The notes: generated by a model from the letters alone, not told the origin. Shown: positions 10,075-18,003, counted from the first letter of the stretch. The stretch: DNA of 62,569 bases from CAZSMK01 sp964608095 (GCA_964608095.1 CAZSMK010000073.1:1-62569), one strand, 5' to 3'. Numbers and translations are program-made.

Positions 10075-10851
10075 TTACTCCTTGTAGTTCATATCCCAGA
10101 TAAATTTCAGCCCGTAAAGGGTTAAATAAGGTTCTATGGCGCTTATGTTTCTCGATACCGATGATAACATCTCGACATAGCCGCCTGTTCCCACTACTTT
10201 CGTAGTATATCCGAGCTCCTTCCAGATTCTGTCTATAAGTGAATCGACACTCGAAATCGAACCGAAGCAGATACCAGATTGAATACTTTTAACGGTAGTT
10301 GTCCCGATAATTTTTTCGGGCAGAGAGATAGGGATTCGGGGAAGTTGCGCAGTTTTGGTGAATAATGCATCCGCAGACATCTCGAGTCCGGGAAGGATGA
10401 TTCCTCCGAGATAATCACCGTCCTTATTGACAATGTCAAGCGTGGTAGCGGTGCCAAAATCCGCAATAATAAGGGGAAAGCCATATAAACGTTTGCCGCC
10501 TACTGCGTTTGCCAATCTGTCTGCACCTACTTCACGGGGATTCTCGTATAAGTTTTTCATACCGATATTCAGAGAGGAATCGAGTACCTTAATCGCGATA
10601 GTGGGGCATATCGATTTTATACTGGAAGAAAAAGAGTGTGTGAGGTGCGGGACAACCGATGCGAGCAGACAACTGCTCACGTGCTCGCGCGCAACTACCG
10701 GCTCCAGACGAAACAGTCCATCGATTATGATAGAATACTCTTCTCGGGTTCGACGGCTTTCAGTGGCGATTCGCCATCGATTGACCAATTTTTCACCATC
10801 AAATATCCCGAGTGCCGTAATGGTATTGCCTATGTCTATCGCCAAGAACAT
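10075..10851 (-). CDS. coaX: Type III pantothenate kinase
   Basis: Phosphorylates pantothenate in the first committed step of coenzyme A synthesis. The 258-residue protein starts MFLAIDIGNT, the phosphate-binding DIGNT motif of the ASKHA fold, and contains GADRLANAVGG and a second phosphate motif DFGTATTLDIV, all typical of CoaX. A longer reading from 10944 would put 31 extra residues ahead of the conserved start and overlap birA. I therefore use ATG 10851, one base after the birA stop at 10853, which implies translational coupling. The birA-coaX pairing is common in bacteria. Length is normal for the family. Confidence 0.92.
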   Translation of the reverse strand: MFLAIDIGNTITALGIFDGEKLVNRWRIATESRRTREEYSIIIDGLFRLEPVVAREHVSSCLLASVVPHLTHSFSSSIKSICPTIAIKVLDSSLNIGMKNLYENPREVGADRLANAVGGKRLYGFPLIIADFGTATTLDIVNKDGDYLGGIILPGLEMSADALFTKTAQLPRIPISLPEKIIGTTTVKSIQSGICFGSISSVDSLIDRIWKELGYTTKVVGTGGYVEMLSSVSRNISAIEPYLTLYGLKFIWDMNYKE

Positions 10852-10852
10852 T

Positions 10853-11686
10853 TTATTGAATCCATTCGACCTCTTCGACATCGCCGCTGCAGAATTTGAT
10901 GATGTTTCCACCATCCATACGCACGAGGAGTCCGCCATCCTCATCGATATCCGATGCCGTACCTTCGATAATTCTGCCAGCAGGTGTTTTCAGCCGTACT
11001 CCTTTGCCAAGTGTAGAAGAATGTCGCCTGAAGCGTGTCCAGATCTGACTCTTACTCCCCTTGTTCAGTAATAGATATAATTTTTCCATGTTTTCCAATA
11101 AGGGAATCAGGAATTCCAACCTGAGAACCCGTTTGCCCGTGAACATAAACAACGAAGCCGCGGAAGTTCCAAGTTCACCGCTAAAATCCTTTTTGCTCTG
11201 GTTCACGTTGACACCGATGCCGATTACTGCGCCGGAATTACGGTTGTTCAACTTTTGGGAACTGGTCTCTACCAATATGCCTGCCACTTTTTTACCCTGA
11301 AGGAGAATATCGTTGGGCCAACGAATGGTCGGTTTGAGTTTGGGAAAGGTGTACATAATAGTATCGGCGACACTTATCGCGCCGGCAAACGTCAATAAGG
11401 GCAGCATCTCTTCTTGATTTATGTCGGTAAAGACAATCGAGAAGAGCAGCCCTTTTCCTCGCGGCACCATCCATTTCTTTCCATGTCTTCCGCGCCCGCT
11501 TATCTGGTAATTGGCGACTATCAACGTTCCGTTTGAAACGACATTTCCCTTGAGCAGTTTGAGTCCGTACTGGTTTGTCGAGTCGATTTCTCGGAGATAG
11601 ATCGTCTCTTTTCCGATAAATTTTGTATGAAGGAGGCGCTGAATGTTTTCCGCATTCAACTCCTGGTATTTCTTATTCGTTTTCAT
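10853..11686 (-). CDS. birA: Biotin-[acetyl-CoA-carboxylase] ligase
   Basis: Activates biotin as biotinyl-AMP and attaches it to the carrier lysine of biotin enzymes such as acetyl-CoA carboxylase. The 277-residue protein has the biotinyl-AMP loop GRGRHG at 64-69, RWPNDI at 122-127, and GKKVAGILVE just after. A C-terminal SH3-like domain follows (about 230-277, with DIDEDGGLLVRMDGG). There is no N-terminal winged-helix domain, so this is the monofunctional ligase, not the biotin-operon repressor form. It lies 15 bases after ndk and ends one base before coaX. Confidence 0.92.
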   Translation of the reverse strand: MKTNKKYQELNAENIQRLLHTKFIGKETIYLREIDSTNQYGLKLLKGNVVSNGTLIVANYQISGRGRHGKKWMVPRGKGLLFSIVFTDINQEEMLPLLTFAGAISVADTIMYTFPKLKPTIRWPNDILLQGKKVAGILVETSSQKLNNRNSGAVIGIGVNVNQSKKDFSGELGTSAASLFMFTGKRVLRLEFLIPLLENMEKLYLLLNKGSKSQIWTRFRRHSSTLGKGVRLKTPAGRIIEGTASDIDEDGGLLVRMDGGNIIKFCSGDVEEVEWIQ

Positions 11687-11701
11687 AATAACAAATCGGT
11701 A

Positions 11702-12115
11702 TCAGCAAATCTCGTCCTGGTTAAAAAAAATGGAAATTTCACGTTCAGCTTTTTCAGGCGTGTCGCAGCCATGGATTATGTTCCGGGTGATAACCGAGGC
11801 GAAATCGCCGCGAATACTTCCCGGACGCGCTTCCGCGGGATCAGTGGCGCCCATGAGATTCCTGACATGCCTTATCACGTCATCACCCTCGAGGACTAAA
11901 ACGACGACTCTTCCCGAGGTGGTAAATTCGATCAACCTCGTGTAAAATTCTTTACCCTCATGTTCACCATAAAGCAGGCGCGCTTGTTCCATAGTCATAT
12001 GAAGCATTTTCATCCCCGCTATACGGAGTCCTTTTCGCTCGATTCGCCCAATCACCTTTCCTATCAAGCCTCGCTCGACCGCATCGGGCTTGAGCATGGC
12101 AAACGTTCTTTGCAT
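11702..12115 (-). CDS. ndk: Nucleoside diphosphate kinase
   Basis: Transfers the gamma phosphate between nucleoside triphosphates and diphosphates through a phospho-histidine. The 137-residue protein is full length and has the expected LKPDAVERGLIG start, MGATDP, RPGSIRGDF and the active-site His115 in RNIIHGCDT. The usual active-site string is NxxHGSDS. Here Cys117 and Thr119 replace the two serines, a mild departure close to the catalytic histidine. It is the first gene of the five-gene minus-strand operon ending with the C25 protease; the promoter should lie in 12116-12457. Confidence 0.93.
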   Translation of the reverse strand: MQRTFAMLKPDAVERGLIGKVIGRIERKGLRIAGMKMLHMTMEQARLLYGEHEGKEFYTRLIEFTTSGRVVVLVLEGDDVIRHVRNLMGATDPAEARPGSIRGDFASVITRNIIHGCDTPEKAEREISIFFNQDEIC

Positions 12116-12457
12116 GAATGCCTACCTTTCTTAAAAAGTCTTTGTCCTTTTTCCTTTCGTATAAGAAGACAGACTACGATTTTTTTATAAAATTCGTCTA
12201 AAATCAAATAAAATTACGGATAACAAGACAATGGAGTTACCATGAAAAAAAGTAACTTGCACAATCACGACTTGATGTCTCTCCTCACCCCTCATTTTCA
12301 TCCAATTTTTTGTGAGTTCGGACTTTACATCCTGCACTCCTTGATACACAATACAATTTGATTGCCTTGTAGTTTTAGTCTTAGTGTCCTCTTTTCCATT
12401 GTGTAAATTGAGTTTTATAGGGCAACGTAATTTGTAAAAAAGGGGAGGGAGAAAAAA
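12116..12457. other. Divergent intergenic region, no gene seen
   Basis: This 342-base gap separates ndk (leftward) from the exported M15-fold gene (rightward) and must hold both promoters. It is AT-rich. I found no convincing -35/-10 pair, riboswitch or hairpin. The right end carries a strong ribosome site (GGGGAGGG) just before the ATG at 12458. Confidence 0.5.
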
Positions 12458-13609
12458 ATGAAACGAATCGGTATAAGCATGATAATAACGCTTCTGTTCA
12501 TGGTGATGAACAGTCACGGGACGACATCGCCTACGCAGGAAGCGGTTCCAGAAGGGGCGAAATCGGAACGAATTGCTGAGGTGAAGGTATCCGCTGAGTT
12601 AGAAGATATCGGAGCGCTGACCAGGGGAATGGCTTTTATCGCCATACCGGAGGAGGAAAAGTCATTACGCATAAAGTATGACTTACCCAGCGCAAGCGAC
12701 GCTATCGACTTCGGAGCCCATCCTTCAGGACGACATACCTACGACATCAACAGCAAGACCAATATGAGCTGGACGATTGAAAACGGACGGCTTATTGAAT
12801 CGGTGAACAACGTTGTTCGCTGGCAAGCTCCCATGGCGTCGGGAGATTTCAAATTGCGCCTGACACGAACCGAAGAACGCCGATGGGGAAAAGACGATAC
12901 GCTCGCACCTCTGGAAAGGTATGTGGGACAACTTGACTTGACCGCCCTTGTTCAGTTTCCGTTCAATGCATCAACTCAAAGCGCTGTCGAAGGCTACCCT
13001 ATAGGGGTGTATCCCGATGAAAGCGCGCCATCGGTCGGCGAACCGGTAGCGAGTCATCGCGATGCATACCGCCCTCCAAAATTCATGGTGAAAGTAACGC
13101 CACTCAACGAGCATCTTTACGTTTCGGAACATTTCACGCTTGGCGATTTTTCTCGACCCGATGAAAAGGGAAAGACTCGTTTTATCGCACTTCAGTATCC
13201 CCTTCTGAGACGACTCGAGCGAATCATCGACTTGTTGAATGAAGGGGGGAAAAGGGTTGACCATCTCACCATCCTTCGTGGCTATATTTCCCCACTCGAA
13301 AAGGACCGCCTCGAGCGCGAAGGGGTATCGCTTTCGGATTTCAGTCGCTTCCTTTACGGGGATGCCGTAGCATTTATCGTGGACCAAGACGGCGATAAGA
13401 AGATGGACGACCTGAACGGCGATGGAAGAATAGATATAGCGGATGCCGAGTTTCTCGCAGATATCGCCGAACAGGCGGAGGTCGAATCAAAGTTACCCGG
13501 CGGGATCGGCGTCTATAGCAATTTCACCGATCCCTTTTTCCAGAATACACCGTATATTCAAGTCGATACACGCGGCTGGCGGTCCCGATGGTCTTTTATC
13601 AATCCTTGA
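12458..13609 (+). CDS. Exported M15-fold peptidase homologue lacking zinc ligands
   Basis: A 383-residue protein with an N-terminal signal peptide, a cadherin/Ig-like region (about 40-165) and a C-terminal domain resembling D,D-carboxypeptidases of family M15 (about 215-380). Family landmarks are present: RGYISP at 274-279, SRFLYGDAVAF at 296-306, GGIGVY at 348-353 and VDTRGWRSRW at the end. The metal-binding SxHxxGxAxD becomes S-R-F298-L-Y-G-D-A-V-A305. The later His of HVDTRG is Gln368. All three expected zinc ligands are therefore missing, and a peptidase reaction is unlikely. A calcium-loop insertion (DQDGDKKMDDLNGDGRID) follows the first motif. It may bind peptidoglycan or act as a scaffold; function unknown. 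Confidence 0.75.
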   Translation: MKRIGISMIITLLFMVMNSHGTTSPTQEAVPEGAKSERIAEVKVSAELEDIGALTRGMAFIAIPEEEKSLRIKYDLPSASDAIDFGAHPSGRHTYDINSKTNMSWTIENGRLIESVNNVVRWQAPMASGDFKLRLTRTEERRWGKDDTLAPLERYVGQLDLTALVQFPFNASTQSAVEGYPIGVYPDESAPSVGEPVASHRDAYRPPKFMVKVTPLNEHLYVSEHFTLGDFSRPDEKGKTRFIALQYPLLRRLERIIDLLNEGGKRVDHLTILRGYISPLEKDRLEREGVSLSDFSRFLYGDAVAFIVDQDGDKKMDDLNGDGRIDIADAEFLADIAEQAEVESKLPGGIGVYSNFTDPFFQNTPYIQVDTRGWRSRWSFINP

Positions 13610-13673
13610 GTACACATAAGTCCCGGAGAACTGCAACGTCTGCTGAACGAAAATTGAAGAGGAGGAAGAAATC

Positions 13674-14969
13674 GTGTCTGTCCTTGGTCTAATAGGATGT
13701 CAATGGGGAGATGAAGGAAAAGGGAAGATTGTAGATATTTTATCAGCCGATGCTGACCTGGTCGCTCGTTACCAGGGCGGTCCCAATGCAGGTCATACAG
13801 TCGTTATCGATAAAACTCAAATCATTCTCCATACTATCCCAACCGGTATACTTCAACCCGATACGAAATGCTTGATCGGCAATGGAGTGGTGATTAATCC
13901 TGAGACACTGGTGAATGAAATAAATGAGCTCGAGAAGATGGGATATTCGGTTCGAGAGAACTTATTCGTAAGCATCAACGCGCATCTCATTATGCCCTAC
14001 CATAGAACGCTGGATAAAGCAATGGAGGTGCTTCGAGGAAAAGGGAAGATTGGAACCACAGGGCGCGGAATCGGCTGTTCATACGCGGACAAGGCACTCA
14101 GGCAAGGGCTTCGCATCATCGACCTGTTTGATCGTGACCGCTTCGCCGCGTGTGTCAAATCCGCCACTTTGTTTTACAATGCTCTTTTTTCACGGATCGA
14201 AGGAATCGAACAGGTTAAGCCGGACGAGGTTATTGAGGAAGTATGGCAGTACGTCGACACCATTCTTCCCCTTGCTGTTGACGGGGTGGAATATATAAAC
14301 GATACCATCATGCTGGGGAAAAACATCCTCCTGGAAGGCGCACAGGGATTGCATCTTGACATTGATTTCGGAACCTATCCGTATGTGACGTCTTCGAACC
14401 CATCGCCGGGCGGCATGTGCACGGGGCTGGGCATCAGTCCCGCCGCTATCACTAAGATCATCGGTGTGGTCAAGGCATATACCACGCGGGTTGGCGCCGG
14501 ACCGCTTCCTACGGAACTGACCGAAGGCGTGGGAGAACATCTCAGGGAACTCGGCTCCGAATATGGCGCGACAACAGGACGACCACGACGGTGCGGGTGG
14601 CTGGACATTCCTGTACTTCGACGTGCGTTGATGATTACGGGCGTCAAGGAGATCGCCCTTACCAAACTCGACGTCCTCGATACCTTCAAAGAAATTAAAA
14701 TCTGCACCGGCTATACCTATCACGGCGACACTATAGATGTGCTTCCGATCGGCATTCAAAAAAATGATGATGTCGAGCCCGTTTACATCACCTTGCCCGG
14801 ATGGGAGGAGAAGACCTCCGACGTTGATTCCTATGACAGGCTGCCGAGCAAGTGCCGCAACTATATCGAGAAGATCGAGGAACTTCTAAAGGCACGCGTC
14901 GTCCTTATTTCCGTTGGTCCCGGACGTAGAAACGCTATACTGCGTGACAACAATTTCTGGACACAATAG
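13674..14969 (+). CDS. purA: Adenylosuccinate synthetase
   Basis: Condenses IMP and aspartate with GTP hydrolysis, the first step from IMP to AMP. The 431-residue protein is full length. It has the GTP-binding loop GCQWGDEGKGKIVD near the N-terminus, QGGPNAGHTV, GTTGRGIGCSYADK, GAQGLHLDIDFGTYPYVTSS and GATTGRPRRCGWLD. The start is GTG at 13674 behind GGAGGAAG. It lies 64 bases after the M15-fold gene and 58 bases before the HIT gene, on the same strand, and may be cotranscribed. Confidence 0.96.
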   Translation: MSVLGLIGCQWGDEGKGKIVDILSADADLVARYQGGPNAGHTVVIDKTQIILHTIPTGILQPDTKCLIGNGVVINPETLVNEINELEKMGYSVRENLFVSINAHLIMPYHRTLDKAMEVLRGKGKIGTTGRGIGCSYADKALRQGLRIIDLFDRDRFAACVKSATLFYNALFSRIEGIEQVKPDEVIEEVWQYVDTILPLAVDGVEYINDTIMLGKNILLEGAQGLHLDIDFGTYPYVTSSNPSPGGMCTGLGISPAAITKIIGVVKAYTTRVGAGPLPTELTEGVGEHLRELGSEYGATTGRPRRCGWLDIPVLRRALMITGVKEIALTKLDVLDTFKEIKICTGYTYHGDTIDVLPIGIQKNDDVEPVYITLPGWEEKTSDVDSYDRLPSKCRNYIEKIEELLKARVVLISVGPGRRNAILRDNNFWTQ

Positions 14970-15027
14970 TGATACGCCTAATTAGTACCGGAATACTCTT
15001 TTGCTAAAAGGAGGTGCGTGAATAAAA

Positions 15028-15375
15028 ATGGAAAAAGATTGCCTATTCTGCAAAATAGCGGCTGGAGAAATTCCTGCAGACAAAGTATTCGAAGACGAGC
15101 AAATAATTGCTTTCAAAGATATTAGGCCAAAGGCGCCTGTTCACCTATTGATCATTCCCAGAGAACATATCGAGAACGTTGATACAACTACGGACGAACA
15201 TAAGGAGTTACTGGCGAGATTAATTCTCACCGCGCGGGACCTTGCCCGGGAACAGGGTATTGCCGAGACGGGCTACCGCCTGGTACTCAACACAAATCCC
15301 GATTCCGGTCAGGAAGTATACCATATCCATCTACACCTGCTGGGCGGCAGACGCTTCACCTGGCCCCCGGGATAA
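15028..15375 (+). CDS. HIT-family (HINT-type) nucleotide hydrolase
   Basis: A 115-residue histidine-triad protein. It has CLFCKI with a CxxC pair near the N-terminus, VHLLIIPREHI, and the triad H99-x-H101-x-H103 followed by LLGGR. HINT proteins hydrolyse purine nucleoside phosphoramidates such as aminoacyl-AMP. Start is ATG 15028 behind AAAGGAGGTG. Placement after purA suits a purine-nucleotide housekeeping role. Length and motifs are normal. Confidence 0.93.
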   Translation: MEKDCLFCKIAAGEIPADKVFEDEQIIAFKDIRPKAPVHLLIIPREHIENVDTTTDEHKELLARLILTARDLAREQGIAETGYRLVLNTNPDSGQEVYHIHLHLLGGRRFTWPPG

Positions 15376-15418
15376 GAATTCATAATCATTCGTAATCTCA
15401 AGACTTTAGTGTTACTAA

Positions 15419-15515
15419 GTAGGACAACCGTCCCGGTTGTCACCCATAAGTCTTTAGTATTACCGAAACTCCTTACGATATAACGAGGACAAGCGAGGAC
15501 CCTTATCCTACGTTA
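15419..15515. repeat. REP-like repeat, copy 1 (left of RAYT gene)
   Basis: A 97-base unit with two hairpins. The first is GACAACCGTCCCGGTTGTC, an 8-base stem with a TCC loop. The second, at 15486-15509, pairs AGGACAAGCG with CCCTTATCCT across AGGA, with mismatches. It is nearly identical to 16209-16305 on the other side of the transposase gene and similar to 16341-16403. Confidence 0.85.
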
Positions 15516-15523
15516 TCATCTTA

Positions 15524-16177
15524 ATGATGAATTCAGATGAATCAACATTTCAGAGTTTTTCACCATTTTTGCCATTAGATATTACTAAGCGCAAGCTACC
15601 ACATTGGAAGCAGAAAAATGTCGTATATTTCGTAACATTTCGGCTAAATGATTCATTACCTAAGGAAAAGTTAAATCAATGGCGGAATGAAAAAGAGGTT
15701 TGGCTTAAAGCAAATCCTAAACCTTGGACAAAAGAAAAAAGACGTGAATATTCTATACTCTTTCCTCTACGTTTCAATGAATGGTTAGATAAAGGCAGCG
15801 GCTCTTGTATTTTAGCCAAACCAGAAATATCTAATATAGTAGAGAAATCTTTAAGGAATTTTGATAAGACACAATATGCGCTGGATTATTATGTGATTAT
15901 GCCAAATCACGTACATTTGATAGTTGCACCCTATGATGGACATTCTTTATCACGTATAATTCAGAGTTGGAAATCCTTTACTTCTCATAAGATTAACGAA
16001 CAACTTGGCCAAAGGGGAACAATTTGGCAGCATGAGTCTTTTGATCATATTGTAAGAAGCCCTGAATATTTAGAATTGTACCGTAAATATATCAAAGAAA
16101 ACCCATCAAAAGCTAAATTAAGTATTACTGAATATATATTAGGTAAGGGAAGCGGTGTTGGTTTAACGAGCGATTAA
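15524..16177 (+). CDS. REP-associated tyrosine transposase (RAYT, Y1-type)
   Basis: A 217-residue protein of the IS200/IS605-related Y1 transposase superfamily. Features are an N-terminal region on the pattern of PHWKQKNVVYFVTFRL, the metal-binding HxH in MPNHVHLIVAP, IIQSWKSFTSHKIN, and a C-terminal YLELYRKYIKENP stretch holding candidate catalytic tyrosines. RAYTs act on single-stranded palindromic REP sequences. Near-identical hairpin repeats flank the gene on both sides, as expected. No insertion-sequence ends of IS200 type are evident, so this looks like a domesticated or REP-spreading enzyme. The reading frame is intact. Confidence 0.9.
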   Translation: MMNSDESTFQSFSPFLPLDITKRKLPHWKQKNVVYFVTFRLNDSLPKEKLNQWRNEKEVWLKANPKPWTKEKRREYSILFPLRFNEWLDKGSGSCILAKPEISNIVEKSLRNFDKTQYALDYYVIMPNHVHLIVAPYDGHSLSRIIQSWKSFTSHKINEQLGQRGTIWQHESFDHIVRSPEYLELYRKYIKENPSKAKLSITEYILGKGSGVGLTSD

Positions 16178-16208
16178 ATGTTCTCAGATTGAAATATGAT
16201 TAAAGTAT

Positions 16209-16305
16209 GTAGGACAACCGTCCCGGTTGTCACCCATAAGTCTTTAGTATTACCGAAACTCCTTACGATATAAGGAGGACAAGCGAGGACGCTTATCCTA
16301 CGTTA
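16209..16305. repeat. REP-like repeat, copy 2 (right of RAYT gene)
   Basis: Direct repeat of 15419-15515 with only a few differences. The second hairpin, at 16276-16299, is better paired here: AGGACAAGCG / AGGA / CGCTTATCCT, one mismatch in ten. A partial degenerate unit continues at 16307-16340. Confidence 0.85.
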
Positions 16306-16340
16306 TTGTAGGACGTTAGTATTATCGAAAATCGTATTAT

Positions 16341-16403
16341 GTAGGACAACCGTCCCGGTTGTCAGGCATAAGTCTTTAGTACTACCGAAACTCCTTACGA
16401 TAT
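16341..16403. repeat. REP-like repeat, copy 3 (lacks second hairpin)
   Basis: Starts with the same 8-base-stem hairpin and the following unique tail as copies 1 and 2, then breaks off where their second hairpin would start. In its place comes a different perfect hairpin (16419-16436) of another repeat family. Confidence 0.75.
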
Positions 16404-16418
16404 GAAGAGATATCGTTT

Positions 16419-16436
16419 CGCATGCCTGAGCATGCG
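16419..16436. repeat. Hairpin with CTGA loop
   Basis: CGCATGC-CTGA-GCATGCG, a perfect seven-base stem with a four-base loop. It belongs to a family of hairpins whose loop contains TGA or its complement; related copies occur at 17811, 38909, 39602 and 62482. Confidence 0.7.
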
Positions 16437-16475
16437 CGTTATCGAAATTGCTATCGTTTTTTTTTCGAATCAGTT

Positions 16476-16701
16476 CGCCACGGCGGATCTTCGACCACGT
16501 CTCGAAGAGGATAACACATCCGCCACGGCGCATCTTCGACCCGCTAAAGCGGGATCTCCGACCCCACCGCTAACGCGGTTCCCCCCTCTCAAAAGGGGAT
16601 TTTTTTCGCCACGGCGGATCTTCGACCACGTCTCAAAGAGGGGATTTTTTTATTATCGTTTCATTTTGCTCTTTCGTGTGAATTCGCGTGATTCGTGGTT
16701 G
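16476..16701. repeat. Cluster of CCGCCACGGCGG-type palindromic repeats
   Basis: Three tandem-like units each begin CGCCACGGCG and continue ATCTTCGAC. Inner palindromes such as CCCGCTAAAGCGGG and runs CTCAAAAGGGGATTTTTT follow. The last unit with its tail (16607-16701) is repeated almost exactly at 17539-17630. No coding potential is seen. Confidence 0.7.
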
Positions 16702-16780
16702 GAAATATGTATTGTGTGAGTATGAGCACGAGTATGGGTACGGTGGGGATTATACATAAAGTGAGGCTAAATATATGTAA

Positions 16781-16927
16781 AAAAGATGGCGGGGCGTGCA
16801 TAGGATCCGGTATCCTGACTATCAACAGGAAGTGTATCGTATCTGTACGAAAGATTTTTCACTCAAAATTCTCGACAACATAAAGGAGGTCAGAGAATGG
16901 CTGCTCCAGCTAATCCAGAAATCTTAA
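16781..16927 (+). pseudogene. C-terminal remnant of a HEPN-domain protein
   Basis: An open frame of 48 codons ends at TAA 16925-16927, inside the start of the nucleotidyltransferase gene. It reads RYPDYQQEVYRICTKDF, then a helix with LDNIKEVREWLLQLI. This RYPD-then-helix pattern is, from memory, how HEPN toxin partners of MNT proteins end. The frame is closed by a stop just upstream at 16778 and no N-terminal part is present. The missing part has been replaced by the repeat field. I read it as a truncated HEPN gene; the assignment rests on pattern recall only. Confidence 0.55.
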
Positions 16928-17208
16928 AAATTGCAAAACGTTATCTGGCCTTGTTGCGAAAGCATAATATTCAGTTTGAATCTGCTTTTCTCTTTGGCTC
17001 TGCAGCGTCAGGAACTATGGATGAAGACAGCGATATAGACATTGCCCTAATTATGAGAGATGTGTCAGAACGTTTCTTTCTGGAACTCGAGTTAATGAAG
17101 CTTCGACGGACTATTGATCTTCGTATAGAGCCCCACGTCTTCACCCCTGAGGAATTAGAGTCTCCTTTCTTCACCGAAATTCAGCAAACGGGTATCGGAA
17201 TCGCGTGA
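16897..17208 (+). CDS. Minimal nucleotidyltransferase (MNT-type antitoxin)
   Basis: A 103-residue protein with the polymerase-beta-like signature GSAASG at 35-39 and the metal pair Asp46/Asp48 in SDIDIA, plus LRRTIDLRIEP further on. Start ATG 16897 follows AAAGGAGGT. Such MNT proteins neutralise HEPN ribonuclease toxins by adenylylating them. Here the start overlaps the tail of a HEPN-like remnant by 31 bases, the usual arrangement, but the toxin gene is missing its N-terminal part. The gene is thus probably an antitoxin left without a working toxin. Confidence 0.8.
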   Translation: MAAPANPEILKIAKRYLALLRKHNIQFESAFLFGSAASGTMDEDSDIDIALIMRDVSERFFLELELMKLRRTIDLRIEPHVFTPEELESPFFTEIQQTGIGIA

Positions 17209-17538
17209 TGTTCCTGACGAACCGTTTGTATGAAAGACTTCACCCACCCGCGGTTATATATTAGTGTGATTCGGCAAGATTGATATCAATCTCATAGTAT
17301 TCGTGGTTGAAGGAAAGTATACATATCCGCCACGACGATTCTACAGATTATCGTTATCGCTATCGTTATCGAAGTTGTTCTAAAGAATATTCCTTCGCCA
17401 GATTCTTTCTACCCTTTCACGTACTTTCTCGTGTTTTCGTAAGTGGAATAGATATTATACGAGTACGGGTACGGATACGGTAGCATTACACATTCGCCAC
17501 GGCGAATCTTCGACCCCGCCTCAAGAGGGGATTTTTTT

Positions 17539-17630
17539 CGCCACGACGAATCTTCGACCCCGTCTCAAAGAGGGGATTTTATTATCGTTTCATTTTGCTC
17601 TTTCGTGTGAATTCGCGTGATTCGTGGTTG
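17539..17630. repeat. Second copy of the ~93-base direct repeat
   Basis: Matches 16607-16701 closely: palindrome unit, CTCAAAGAGGGGATTTT, then a shared tail containing CATTTTGCTCTTTCGTGTGA and GATTCGTGGTTG. The two copies lie about 930 bases apart and flank the HEPN remnant and the MNT gene. Confidence 0.75.
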
Positions 17631-17810
17631 AAGAAAAGTATACATATCCGCCACGGCGGATCTTCGGCAGTATTTATAACCATCCGGAGATCGATCGGGC
17701 CGAAAGATTCTACTCTGAAAAAAACAAGCTATTGCGAAAGGGAGGACGCGTACGAGCACAAGTAGGTGTTGGAGGGGATGAAACCTTTTTCCAAAAGGTT
17801 TTCCCCTGCC

Positions 17811-17828
17811 TTCATGCGTGAGCATGAA
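17811..17828. repeat. Hairpin with GTGA loop
   Basis: TTCATGC-GTGA-GCATGAA, a perfect seven-base stem; same family as 16419-16436. It lies 10 bases after a terminator-like fold (CCTTTTTCCAAAAGG). Confidence 0.65.
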
Positions 17829-18003
17829 AAGCCCGCCGGCAATGAAACGATAAAACAAGGCGTGATTCGTTTTCCCCCCTGCCTTCCTGCGCAAGTATGA
17901 AATGCACCTTTTCTCTGTATCTCATGTGCGAAAGACAGCGAAGGAATCATTGATGTTAATAATCAGATTATAGTGTGGGGAAACACAGCGGCGTTCGAGG
18001 TGG

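Larger units (their letters stand above)
17209..18003. repeat. Repeat field without genes
   Basis: Nearly 800 bases with no supportable gene. It holds palindrome units at about 17327, 17495, 17539 and 17648, TATCG-type six-base tracts at about 17345-17372, and GAGTACGGGTACGGATACGG at about 17460. A terminator-like fold CCTTTTTCCAAAAGG at about 17784 and a perfect hairpin TTCATGC-GTGA-GCATGAA at 17811-17828 follow. A segment around 17291-17330 recurs around 17624-17660. Confidence 0.6.

Noticed and set aside
10427..11071. Long plus-strand frame opposite coaX and birA
   Set aside because: It is a shadow of two clearly conserved minus-strand genes.
12116..12457. Riboswitch or sigma-70 promoter upstream of ndk
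   Set aside because: No hexamer pair at proper spacing and no structured leader could be made out by eye.
16476..17680. CRISPR-like appearance of recurring palindromes
   Set aside because: Repeat spacing is irregular, units vary and no cas gene is near; they fit dispersed palindromic repeats.
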